Below are positions 23,744 through 36,800 of a DNA stretch of 64,000 nt, one piece after another (within the stretch, counting starts at the first letter, position 1; each line of letters opens with the position of its first letter). The notes below the pieces were generated by a model. It was given only the letters and a program-made list of their open reading frames with translations. It had not been told where the DNA came from and did no database searches. Made by a program: the position numbers and the translations under genes. This stretch comes from Lytechinus variegatus (taxonomy: Eukaryota > Echinodermata > Echinoidea > Temnopleuroida > Toxopneustidae): NCBI RefSeq assembly GCF_018143015.1, contig NC_054752.1:1116001-1180000 (forward strand). Direction: 5' to 3'.

Positions 23744-25065
23744 GCCCACAAGATATTTGTTTCTTGTCAAAACAGAAACCTGTACATACTTGCACAATCT
23801 TTTACAAATTTACTTTACAACTGCATGTCTATTGAGAGTTATCAACCCATGTATAACAGCATCATAGGACACTGGGTCAAACTATCCCACCCAAATAACA
23901 TAACAGTTAATCATTGTCATTAAAGCCTGTGTATAGCTTTGGTAAAGGGTCAATAATGTGATTGATAATCGAATATCATCTAATATGACAGTCTTACTGA
24001 AGCGTAGAGACCGTTAGATATTTTTCCAACTGCACTTCTCTGAGAAAATTTCAAATATTCAAATCTTGGATATATAGCGCCCTCTTTCGGCGATGCTTGT
24101 TTTAAATTAAAAAAAAGGGCATTCAAGGACTTATCTTATAAATTTAGTGATTAGATATCCAAAAGTTACAGACAAAGAACATATCTTGAAAGTTTCAGCC
24201 CATTCCATAATTTGGAATAGGATTTAATTGAAAGACAAAAACACACAGATATTTTGATTTGATCGGGTGACCCGATCAAGTTAAATTTCCATGTAAAATC
24301 GCAAAATTTATCCTGTAAAACACATTTTCATTTCATATCCTCCACATCATAACTGTTATAGGGCATATCCATTCATATTAGCTAGCAATGAATTGGAATA
24401 GTGATAGGTGCATTTTGGTGGATTTACCAAAACTATACACAAGCTTTAAGGGTCACTAAACTGTATGATACTAACAATTTAAATTGTCTGAATAACAACT
24501 TGGAGAAATTGGCATTTTGATAAAATAACAATACAAAAACTCAGGTTTTAATTTAACACCAGCCTGGGAGTTAAATATGTCAAAAAAAATGATGAAACAA
24601 AATCAAATAATAATATGCAACATTTATACAGCGCTTAATACAAATGTTTCTAAGCACTGCATATTATTACATAGCTTTGGGCTTACTCCAAGAAGGGGGA
24701 TTGTCATCTGTTTTCATGTGGACTTTGACACCAATTGGATATAAGTCACACATAGTCAAACAATGGTAGGATAAGATTTCTGACTAGCAGACAATGTGTG
24801 TATTGCCTATGGAAAATGAGCGGTACAATCATCATCTCACTTTCACTGGCCTGACAGTTGCAACAGAGACTAAGACTTGACCAGAGAATTTCTCACTGAA
24901 TTTGCTTGCCCCAAAAGATGTATCTGCTACCAGTATTACCAATGATTTCACAAATTCTGGTGTCAGCAAATATTAATGCAGTCCCATGAAAGCTGCAATT
25001 AGTGTTAAAATAACATTGGTCAGATTCTAAACTGGTATTGCTTTACTACTTCTCTTGGGCCCCCT
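23744..25065. other. Non-coding stretch with a minus-strand SINE tail
   Basis: Near 24605-24665, AATAATATGCAACATTTATA and CAGCGCTTAATAC form the reverse of the SINE 3' end seen at 12400-12455. No gene was recognised. Confidence 0.45.
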
Positions 25066-25166
25066 GTAACATAAAGCAAAGTGATTATTCATGAGGCTAA
25101 TAATCAATGTAATTGATTGTAGAAATCTATCCCATGACAATCACTTAGCTTTATGTTACAGCGTCT
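25066..25166. mobile_element. MITE, about 100 bp
   Basis: CCTGTAACATAAAGCAAAGTGATT at the left is matched by the inverted AATCACTTAGCTTTATGTTACAG form at the right, separated by about 55 bases (key positions 25066-25089 and 25143-25166). Confidence 0.75.
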
Positions 25167-25168
25167 TG

Positions 25169-25442
25169 GGCCCTGTCTTACAAAAAGTTGCGATTGATCT
25201 GATCAACCACAACTATGGAAAGCCAACAACACCAACATTTACAATGCCTACTTGATCCTAATATTTTCCACATATGATGTAGATTTATACATTCGTTGTT
25301 TTCTTGAAAATTCAGTGTGCTTCTCTTTATTTACAAAAGGCATTGTGCAAATTTCCTGTAGTAGAAATTATGACATTTATGGATTTCCCTAAATCTGAGG
25401 TTGATTGGATCAATCGTAACTCTTTGTAAGACGAGACCCTGG
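25169..25442. mobile_element. MITE, about 273 bp, next to the previous one
   Basis: The left end GGGCCCTGTCTTACAAA leads into GTTGCGATTGATC; the right end has GGATCAATCGTAAC and TTTGTAAGACGAGACCCTGG, the inverted counterpart. It follows the 25066 element after 2-3 bases. Confidence 0.8.
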
Positions 25443-26835
25443 TGTTGTCATAGATAAGCTAATAAACGCTGGTATTCTTCCTGTGTAGTACAGATGCTAA
25501 GCAGGGTTCCCCCAGAAAGATACATCCCAGAATTTTGGTAGGTTGCCCGACAGGTCTCGGCCATATTAAGTGAATAAAAATAAAATCCTCAATGTTATTG
25601 TCCCCTAAAACATCATATTGTTGCTTCTAATGACTTTAACTTGACCGAAAAAATAAACAAACATGATTTTTTTAAGCTTTGGTTTAATTCAAAGTCAAAG
25701 GTTAAATGATGGAACTGGTGATTAATAAATCAATAACAAAATGAAAAGTTTTCTTGACACAAAATAAAGAACCGAAGGGCTTTACAGATCCTAATTAAAT
25801 TTGTAATGAAATTTTCTACATGAAAGTAGATTATTAGTAGTAGTCTGTATCAAAATTGCAGTAGGCAATAGAAAATATACAAAAATAATACTTGCTACCA
25901 TATATAGAGACACATGTAAATTTTTAAAATAGTGGGAATTCAACATATTCGCAAGCAGTGAAGAAAATTATTGTATTCTTACAGTACCTTCCCTTCTTAC
26001 TAATTATGAATACCAACATTGATCCAATTAATACATAATTCCTTGATTTTCAAGTTAATAACTGAGCCTTACAAAACAAACTACATATAGACCTGCAAGA
26101 TAATAGATCCCTCAAGTTCCTTCATTTCCTATAAAATTTCTTTCCATCCTTTTCTTCAATAATATACATTTTCCTCTGTTAGGAAAACATTTTTGAAGAT
26201 ATGAAATTTGCATGCAGCATATTTGATTAATGATACTATTGGTAGAAATAGTTTGATAAGTATCAAATGCTCTTATTTTTGTCTGTGTTAATAAGCCAGA
26301 AGTATAATGAGATGTATGGGGATAATTTGAAGAAAACAACTACTATTTCTTTCAATTTTAATTTTTACTGTTTTCAATTCGAATTATGGCATACATTTGT
26401 TTTGAATACTGTTATCAGAGAAAAAAAATATGTCTGTCACATGGATAACAATATTCAGTAAGTAAAAAAACCCAAACTATTTCTGAAATATCTATGCAAG
26501 AATTTAGCAGTATCCATTTTGTTAAGATATTCGAAACAAGTTGATGGTCAAATTATCCCTTAAGTGAGACAAATTAAAGGCTCAAAATTCTACGAAGTAA
26601 GATCATCACAGTCTAAGCTGCACAGACAAATAAGGTTTCCTTGAAAATAATTGTCTTGTAACATCCTCTATGTGTATGCTGTTACATCCCCCAACTTTCA
26701 TTCCTGATACATGACATGAATTCTGCCAACAAGTGGAGTTCCTCTGCGATTCAATATAGCAGCAGTGCTGACTTTGAAAACTATTATAAAATAATCATTC
26801 ACAAAAAACACCATTCATATAATGATACAGTACTA
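25443..26835. other. AT-rich non-coding stretch
   Basis: No gene or clear element was recognised. It may be 3'-flanking sequence of PTGES3, whose 3' UTR end I could not fix. Confidence 0.35.
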
Positions 26836-27505
26836 ACTTCATTGACCCTAAATGAAATTTGACCTTGATCATGTGACCTTAGACTTGTCAGTGATACTTG
26901 ATTACTCCTATGTCCAAGTTTCATGAATCAGATCAATACGAAACTTGGCCAAATGACCTTTGAACATGGTCATGTGACCTGAAACTTGCACAGGATGTTC
27001 AGTGATACTTGATTACTTATACGTCCAAGTTATATGAATGAGATCCATAAAGTTTCAAAGTTATGATGGCAATTCAACAGATACCCCAAACTTGGCCAAA
27101 GTTCATTGACCCTAAATGACATTGGTCATGTGACTTTAAAGCCAGGCAGGATGCTCAGTAATACTTGATTAACCTTATGTCGAAGTTTCATGAACTAGGT
27201 CCATATATTTTTCAAGTTATGCTGTCAACTCAAAAACTTAACCTTAGGTTAATATTTTGATATTGACTCCCCAAACATGGTCGAAGTTCATTGACCCTAA
27301 ATAACCTTTGACCTTGGTCATGTAACCTGAAGCTCGGTCAGTATGTTCAGTAATACTTTATTAACCTTATGTCCAAGTGTACTGAACTAGGTCCATATAC
27401 TTTCTAAGTTACGATGTCATTTAAAAAAACTTAGCCTTTGGTTAAGATTTGACGTTGACGCGGCCGCCACCAGAAAAGCGGCGCCTATAGTCTCACTCTG
27501 CCGTG
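26836..27505 (+). repeat. Degenerate long repeat rich in TGACCT-type motifs, ending in an inverted-repeat signature
   Basis: Four diverged units, each near 150 bp, carry TTCATTGACCCTAAATGA, GACCTTGGTCATGTGACCT and TTATGTCCAAGTTTCATGAA. The block ends GCGGCGCCTATAGTCTCACTCTGC, then GCAGGCGAGACAAAAA. A shorter relative lies at 33990-34232. I remember this repeat type from several marine invertebrate genomes; that was not checked. Confidence 0.75.
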
Positions 27506-27821
27506 CAGGCGAGACAAAAATGAATGGAACAAATTCATACTGTATGCTTTCAACCTTTTTCAAAGATACACATAATGAAACTTACCACACAAGATTTCAA
27601 AAATGTAACAAAACTAAAAAAAAAGAAGAAAAATTATCATGGTCATTATCATATTTCTGTGTTTGATTGTGGATTCCTGTGGTATCTGGTTTGCAGTGGA
27701 ATGCATACAATAGCAGGTGTAGAGGTGGTAGTGATTAATAACTTGCTGCTGCTTCATGTACCTACATCAGCATTCCTTGCAATGTTCTTTTGTTTTGAAA
27801 AGATGGAAACCATTTTTACTC

Positions 27822-30800
27822 TTATTCAGATCTGACTTCTGAATCCTTTCCTTCTGATTCCTCAAGATCTGGAATCGCTGTTAGATGAAAACATTTTAGA
27901 AGACAGTTGAGTTAAAGCTTTTTGATTTAGGAAATGGAATACTGTTCTCTCCATTCTACACTTGGCAGGCAGGGCAACTTAAACCAGACTCTTCAAATAG
28001 TTGCAATGGAAGTTTTTTTAATAAGAATAAATACATAAATAAATGAATAAATTTACAATTACTTAAAGGACAAGTCCACCCCAACAAAAACTTGATTTGA
28101 ATAAAAAGAGAAAAATTCAACAAGCACAACAATGAAAATTTCATCAAAATCGGATGTAAAATAAGAGAGGTATGGTATTTTAAAGTTTCGCTTATTTTCA
28201 ACAAAATAGTTATATGAACGAGCCAGTTACATCCAAATGAGAGAGTTGATGACATCACTCACTCACTATTTCTTTTGTATTTTATCACATGAAATATGAA
28301 ATATTTTTATTTTCTCATCATTGTCATGTGAAATGAAGTTTCATTCCTCCCTGAACACGTGGAATTCCATTATTTTAACATTTTGTGCTTCAGGCAAGGA
28401 GGTCAAATTCGTAAAAATTGAAATATTGTATAATTCAAACAATAAAAAACAAAAGAAATAGTGAGTGACATCATTGACTCTCTCATTTGGATGTAACTGA
28501 CTCGTTCATATAACTATTTTGTTGAAAATAAGCGAAACTTTGAAATGTCATAACTTTCTTATTTTACATCCGATTTTGATGACATTTTCAGCATTGTGCT
28601 TGTCTGATTTTTCTCTATTGATTCAAATCAACATTTTTCTGAGGTGGACTTGACCTTTAATGAAAAAGAGTTTCGCTTGTTGTAGTTATTGTACATGTTT
28701 ATGCAACAATTACCCCTATGGCCAAGACAAAACAGCTGATATAAATCATGATTTCCTGCCCTGATACAAACTAGATAAAAATCTATTCAAACACAGTTGT
28801 TTCAAATATGGGCTATTGATATGTTGGGGCAAATCCATCCCAGGTTTTAGTTTTTTTTCTCAGGTATTGTCTACTTACGTTCATCATCACTGTCATCTTC
28901 ATCACCAAGGTCTGGTTCAGCTCCTCCTCCTCCTCCTAGACCACCCATTAAATCGGCCATACCGGCTCCTCCCATACCGCCCATTCCACCCATGCCGCCC
29001 ATTCCACCCATACCGCCCATTCCACCCATACCGCCCATTCCACCCATGCCGCCCATTCCACCCATGCCGCCCATGTTTGCCAGCATCTGAAATAAAATGG
29101 AAAAAAACAACAACATATCAGGCTCATTGATTTTGCAAAAAGTGAAGACAGAATGACATGTAGAAAAAAAATATAATTATAAAATCAAAGCTTAAAATAA
29201 TAAACATCTCTATCGGTTTAAAAACTGTAAATAAAAAATCTAAACAAAATATTTTGTTTAATCCACTCCATACATGTATATGTGTAGAGGTATGAAAGCT
29301 TCTGCCTAAATATTGATTAGATTGTTTTGAATTTAATATCTATAAACTTATATTTTATCATAAATAGGACATTGAAATTTAAAACTGGATCTAAAAATTA
29401 AAATGAATAGTAGGCCTAAAATAAAACTCAAATAATCAATGCATTTGATCAGTTTACTAAAAACAAGCAACCAAACGCTTCGTTTTACACTTATCAAATT
29501 TTTGCCAGATGTTAATTACTGCGATTTGAGACATTTCATAATCAAACATGAATGGGTATAATCTTAAACAGATGACAACAAAGTGCAAGTTAACAAATGT
29601 AATTTTTGTGCTAAAATTCAATGAATTCCAAACATTGTAACTCTTTCAAATCACAAAAAAAAAAATCAATGATGGTCACTCCGGCAACCATGCAACAATC
29701 AGCTGTGTTGATGTGCATGTCATGGGCACTGTATTAGGACGCTATGTGTGACCACTGGTAGTCAAGGAGATTGGTCAACTTTTTTGTGATTTCTGATAAT
29801 CTAAGAATCTTGATTGTTAAAACTATTTGTTTACCAAGGCAAACAATCAAATGGCAAGAAGGGCATTTGTTTGTCCTCGGCCTATGACTGTAATTGATTG
29901 TAATCATAATCAGTTATAATCATTTTCTATTTAATACAGGAAAATAGACAAAAGAATCTTACCTCATTTAGCCCCCGCTCGTCTCCTCCACCTCCTCCTC
30001 CTAATTCATCATCTGAATCATCTTCATCTTTCCACTTATTAAAATCAACTGACAACCAATGTTGCTGAAATAGAATAAAATACATCCAAATGTTTATTGT
30101 AAAAACTTAAAGAGCACAAACAATCATGCAACACATATTTCCTCTATAATATACCCTTATAACCTATCAGTTCATTGTCAATTCCATATAAATACATTAT
30201 TACTAATTATATTAAGTCAATGTGTCATATGGTTCTTGAATTAATGTGAGAACAAAAGCGAGATGGAAGGACAACGTCCGACAACCTGTAAATGTACGAA
30301 ATGTAATACATCTGACGGTCTATGCTACTACCTATGGTGGGCGGACACTTGAAAATCAATTACATTACATTTACAAATACACATATATACTTGTTAGAAA
30401 TTTGATTTAATTTGACTTAATTTAATTAAATCTAATTTGATTTAATTCAATTTAATTCAATTCAATTGTTAGATATTTAAGCAAAAACTGACTTTAAAAA
30501 TGTTGTTTGGATATTAAAAATTTACATAAAGTGTCACATCAAAATAACCCTGATAAAAAATAACGAATCCCTTTGAGTAATTTACCATCTGAAAAAGAAT
30601 ATCATGAGATATACAAACATGGTAATAAAAAGCATGGATTGGGCAAACCGCAAAGAAAAAATGGATTCTCAATCATTTTGAGGGAATGAAAATTAAAGGA
30701 TTTTCTCTCAAAAGCTGTGAGCAGTTAAACTCGACCTCGTTTTTTTAATGCAATTTTTTTAATTCTCAAGCAATTTCCTCTCACAATAAGTAAACTTATC

Positions 30801-33800
30801 TTGGAGAGACTATTTTTTACATTTCTAAAGTTATTATATAATGATAACTTATACATATCCTTTAAGTATGATAATTAGGGAAAAAAACATTCTTAAAGAT
30901 GATGTTAATAACAGCTATGATTAAATTATTTCCAGAATAATATTCCATATACTCATATATTGGTCTGTGATACTTCAATTTCTAAATGTTTTGTCTTTGC
31001 AACCCATGTAAATACTTTGACCTGCCATCCGTTTGGCATGAAATTATGGACCTGGTCTCTTTGTTTGCTACATTATCATTGTCTTGATAAAAAATACTAA
31101 TGATGCTTAATTGAATTGAAAAGGAAATTTGACTCCAAAAACTCTAAAAACTAAGTATCTAAAAATATTTTGAGATTACAGTTCAGTCCAATCCAATAGT
31201 CATTTGACATACATGTATATCAGTGCATGTTCCTTTCGGTTACAAAGCGCTGCACACACACTTTTCTATGTTTGGGCCACTACAGTTAATGGTAATAAAA
31301 GGCATAGTTGTGCCCCACCAACCACAACCAATGCAAGGGTCCCATTATAAACGAATATGTACAGCTGCCAGATGAAGTGATTGGAACTATGGTACAACTT
31401 TTTTTCCAGAAGGGTGCAGCCCCAAAGCTGTAAATATTTGTAACTATCTACTCCTCTCAGTGCTTTGGTAAGACTGCAGGCTTGTGAAATCAGATGTCAG
31501 AATTCACAGCATTTTTGCCTAGTTTGGGACAGTAGTTGGAATCATCTATGGTCAATAACAATCTGACCAATAAAATAGTCAGATTATGATGACAGATACC
31601 AAAGTTGCTATTATGGTATCTTTGACATACATTGGTAACTACCATAGAAATGATGATCAACAGAGGCTTCCAAGGAAGTAGAAAGTGGATGTCAATGGTA
31701 CCATAGCACGCTCTGCAATAGGGTGCACATCCAGAGTATTACGGTGGATAGGAATAGTGACCCCAAAAGATTTAAACCTACCCCACTATATTTCATATGC
31801 TACACGTATTCAGGTCATAAGGACCAGAAATTCCACTTTCCAAGATTCAGGACATTCTTAATCCCACCCTCCTAACTCTTAGGTTCCATTTCATTCTTTC
31901 ATATTTTATTCTCAAAATCATTGTTAAAATTTGTTGTACAGCTTGATTCTCATTTTGTCCAAATTTATTATTTTTTTTTAAAGGCCTGTATTCTAAAGTC
32001 AGGTTTAACTTAGACCATGGTCTAACTCTGTGCTAAAATTATGGGAAGCCAAAAGTGTCAAAATATCTATTAAGTTGCATGTTTCTAATGTTTACTGTGC
32101 TCTTTCCTGATTCATCGATAATGCAGACAATAATCTTATTTATACTTCCTACACAATGATGAATGATTTGAGAGCCCCATGAGGTGAAATATTATATCTA
32201 TATTGTTAGTGATTTATGTAACAATTGGCTGTCCATACTTAAACCACAAATTTAAACCTGAGTTTAACCCTAAAAAGACTGGGGGGGGGCTGATTCAGCC
32301 CCCCCCTCGACATTTTTCGTGATAAATCCGCCGTGCGAAATTTTTTGACCGCGTCGCTCGCTGACTTTTTATTTTCAAGTCTCGCGCAACTTTTGAGACC
32401 AAAATTGTGACCCCCGGGTACGCGGTTCCAAAATTACGCAACATTTCGTAAGTGCATGCAGACCCCAAATTACTCAAAAACGTGAATTTGTGTACAAATC
32501 CAATGCAAATAGTGTTCTTAACCAAAATTCATAAATGTATCATTATTTTTCCTTTTACTGCTTAAAATCAATTAATTTTATCTTTTTTATGGTCAAAATA
32601 AAGTCCCCGACAATTTCCATTGAAAAAACAATAAAAAACAAAAAGTCGAAAAACAATGAAATACATAAGAAATTTAGAAAACAATAGAATACATAAGAAA
32701 ATAAAAGTGATTTTGAATTTTTTTTAAAATCAATTTGATCAGATGCCTATCTAGAGTGTGTGAAACAAAAATTAGCATTTCAGGGGCATTATTTTATTAA
32801 TTAGAGCAAACTTATGATTTTACGCATAAATTAGCATAATTAATGAGACATGAGATTTTTTGCAGAATTTGATGTTATAGTTTTGTAGATAATGCCATGG
32901 GTAACGCGTGTGCCAATTTTCGTCGCGATTGCGCGATCGACGGCCGAGATCATAGGGGGGGGCTGAATCAGCCCCCCCCCAGTCTTCTTAGGCGTCGAAA
33001 TAGCCCAGTCTATTTAGGTTTAAGTTAAACCAAACTTCAGAATACAGGCCAAAGAATACAAATGGAAGAAACTAAAGGTTGTTGCCAATGAGCGGAGTAT
33101 TAACAGTTAAAGAGAAATGCCAGTAGTTGCAATAAACACTGATTTCATGAGAAAGTCTGTAAAACCAGGCTTAATTGTCAGTATATCATCGAGGATCTAG
33201 ATCTGGCAAAGTTACATAAACTGAACTTCGTGAAATCTTGAAATCTACGCCGAAAAATATTCACACTGAAGATCACCAACACAGATAGGCACACGTGGGA
33301 CAGTGTATTATTATTGCTGGAATAAAGACCAGACGGAAGTGACCAAATCCACGCTTATTTTGCTATTTCTCAGCAATTACACAATTTCTTCCAGAATCCT
33401 TTGGCACATTTTCTATTCATACAAACAGACACTTGGGTTGTCATTATATTAGATTCTGTAAAAAGTCATGTTGAGATCATTACCAATACTGGAATTTATC
33501 TTTAACCTTATGAAAGCTCTATGGGTACCTGATACAGAAATATGATCTTTACTTAAAGGGTACTTTTCACAATCTGCTGCATAGGAAAAAGTTATAACAT
33601 TGCTGCATTTTGATCATTTCAGGGGTGAAAGTGCCATGAGCCAACAAGTTATCTTTTCCATGATGGTAACCTACCTTCATCTTGTCTTTGAGTAACCTTG
33701 GCCAGTAGCTCCCAGATGTTTTCCTAAATATTTCAAGTTCTATATGCCTTGCGAGTCTCGTCTTTGTTTTCTGAGGTTGAAAAAATAAAAAATAAATCAT

Positions 33801-36800
33801 ATAAAAATGAGCATTCTAGGACCTTATTTGGTAAATAAGAGTTTTCTGGGATAGCAAAATTCATATAAATTATTTAGTAAAATTAGATGCAATCACACGA
33901 TCAGCAGCAGGGATCTTAAGGTGAGCTTTTGAGACCTCAGCCCCCCCCCCCAGCATGAAAAGAATAAAAATACCGTGGGAATATTAGGATAAGATTGCAA
34001 TGTTGATACCACATAGTCAAAGTTCATTGACCATAAAAGTGACCTATGACCTTGGTAAGTGACCTATAACTTCTGCCAGATGATCAGTCATACTTAAATA
34101 CCCTTATGTCCAGAAATAGGTCCATGTACTTATCAAGGTATGGCATAATTTAAATAACTTAACCTTTCAGATTTCAACGTAGATGAAAAGCAGTACCTAC
34201 AGTCTCACTCTGCTAGGCAGGTGAGACAAAATAATAACAACATGACTTCTGAATGTCACAAGCACTGCCAAACTCATCTTCCAAGTCGATATTGGAGTTC
34301 AATTTATATCATATCATATATTCATTAACTTTCATAATGGACATATAAGGGAAGGCGGGGTAAGTTGTGATACTTTTTGCATTTTGCATGTTAGAATTGA
34401 TATGACTAATATTTTAGAAATGAGTACCTTGCCTTTAAATTTGATTCTTGGGACATTTTTTTCACCTATATATAACTTTCTACCCCCACACTGAAATTCA
34501 TTGTGACCTTTGAAAAAAAACGATGTCAAATGGCGCAACTTGCCCCATATGTGGGGAAGTTGTGACACCTTCTGGGGTAAGTTGAGCCACAAAAACTATG
34601 TACAGGTTTTTTTCACTTGCTAATTCTCTATAAATACTGACATCCTCTAAAAGTAAAAGAACTGTCATGTGAATTTACATCTTTCTGCCTGCATATCAAT
34701 GGCTTTTGATTTTTTTTTTCATTCTTATTACCATAAGAATTACCATGGCTCAACTTGCCCCATGTTGGCTGGCTCAAAGTACCCCAGTCCGAACTTAATG
34801 CGATATTTTCACATCCACACATTTCTTATGCATCCATCATTTAAAAGACTGTGACAAGAATGAAGATCCATACCTGGACTAACAATATTGTTCTTATTTC
34901 TTTATTATAATTAAAGGCGTGTGTGGGTAAAAAGCACTCCCGTGTTTTACACCCTCTTTTACTTTTTTGGCTAAAATTTGTATTTTTCTGTCTAAAAAAG
35001 TACTTTTTGTTTCAAAGTCGAAAACAATATGGTTGGGTAAAGGGTTATGTAATGGGTCATCAATACATGACACCACCACAATGTCTGACTCATTCATTAT
35101 TGGCCTGGGGGTGGTGGCTAACTTGCCTCTATGCTCAACTTACCCCGCCTTTCCCTACATATATGAAATCATTTGAGAACAACATTTAATAACTTTCAAA
35201 CAAAATAATAATTTTAGCAAATTTGAAGAAGCAAAAATTAGAAAACATTACAAAATTTACCTCTGGGTCGACCTCTTCAAAAAATACCATGTCTATTGCA
35301 TAATTCACAGAGCCTTGTCCTTGACAGGTAAAACTGAGTCTGCGTGGAGATAAGAATGTACATCAAATAATTTGTTGAAACTTTTTTAATTCCATTTAAA
35401 ACAATGATCTTACAATGTCAATTCATTTTGCTTAAAATAGTTGATTCATCAATACAGTCACACGTGTTTGAAAATATGATGAAAAGGATTTAGAAAAATT
35501 ATGCGTAAAAATATAAGGATAAGATTATATTCATAAGCCATTTCAACATAGTGACAAAATGAACTTGATTTGAACTGAAAGTGAACAGGAACAATAGTTC
35601 TACCCTGACCACAACTCTCTTTAGTCTTGGGTATTTTTTAATAGTTTCCTTGTTACTTTTACAAACTGATTAACTAGCGTGGTAAGACAGCCATCTTTCA
35701 AAGACAACTTACACAATTTCAACCTAAGTTCTTTCAGCCTAAAAAGACACAAATGATAAAAACATTGTACAAGAAAATCAGTGAAATAACTTACTTTTGT
35801 GAATCCACATTAGCTTTGACATTACTATGATCCTGTACCATTATCTCTAGTAAAATACGATCATTTCTCTGAGCCCACTTCACCGCTGGTATCTGAGTCC
35901 TGGAAAAAAATTGAAAGAAACCTGCCCATTTTTTAATTTTCCAACTATGCTTTTTGTTCAGCAAGAAAAAATAATCGATCACATATTTTTTTTTTACTCT
36001 GTATTCTAACTTGTATTACAACAAATTACACACATCAAAGTACAGCAGCATAGAATATACCCTACTGAAGGTGTTAATTACTTCTTCCGGTAAACAATAG
36101 GGAAGCGTAAATTTCGGTTAGACGATTAGTAATCCTTCCGGTGACTTCCGGTGACAATAAGGAAGCGGGTATTCATTAATGAGATGTCATTCCAGTGACA
36201 TCCCGTAAACAATAGGAACGCGGATATTCGTTAATGAGGCATCCTCCCAGTGTCTTCATTTATCCGGAAGCACATTCTTTTGTTCTAGAATCATTCATGG
36301 AGCAAGAGGGGGGGGGGGTCACTGAGCCCTTTACCTGGGGATCAGCCACTTGGTTTCCTTGAGCAGGATAATCAGACAGGTATATGTCTGTGTAGGTCTG
36401 AATATATACAATATGATCAATAAATTACATTCTGATATTTCTGTGGACACGCCCACCTTATTAGATAGAACCAGATTGGTCTTTCGGTTTGACGATTTTA
36501 GAGTGGAATATATGTCAGTGATTAAAAGGGCATGATGCGCATGTATTACTCTTCACTATTAGCCAAATTTTTTTTTCTGTTTTCATTTTTATTCTTATTC
36601 TATATTTGTGATTCAATTCAATGCTGGTATCTTGATTTTATTCGATGAAACAATCTTCATATTGTTTCATACTTCAGATTTGAATTTAGTTTGTTTGGTT
36701 CATTATTATAAAGTAGATGCCCCCTGCTGTTTTGTCATTACCACTTGGTTGTTGCGCTATGTGTTATCTACAAACCATTCCTATTTTTTTAGGGAGGGTG

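Noticed and set aside
28871-29116. PTGES3 terminal exon ending in ERK followed by TAG
   Set aside because: The stop overlaps a consensus donor, and splicing to 27822-27877 restores the family's PDLE ending in frame, so the shorter end is at most an isoform.
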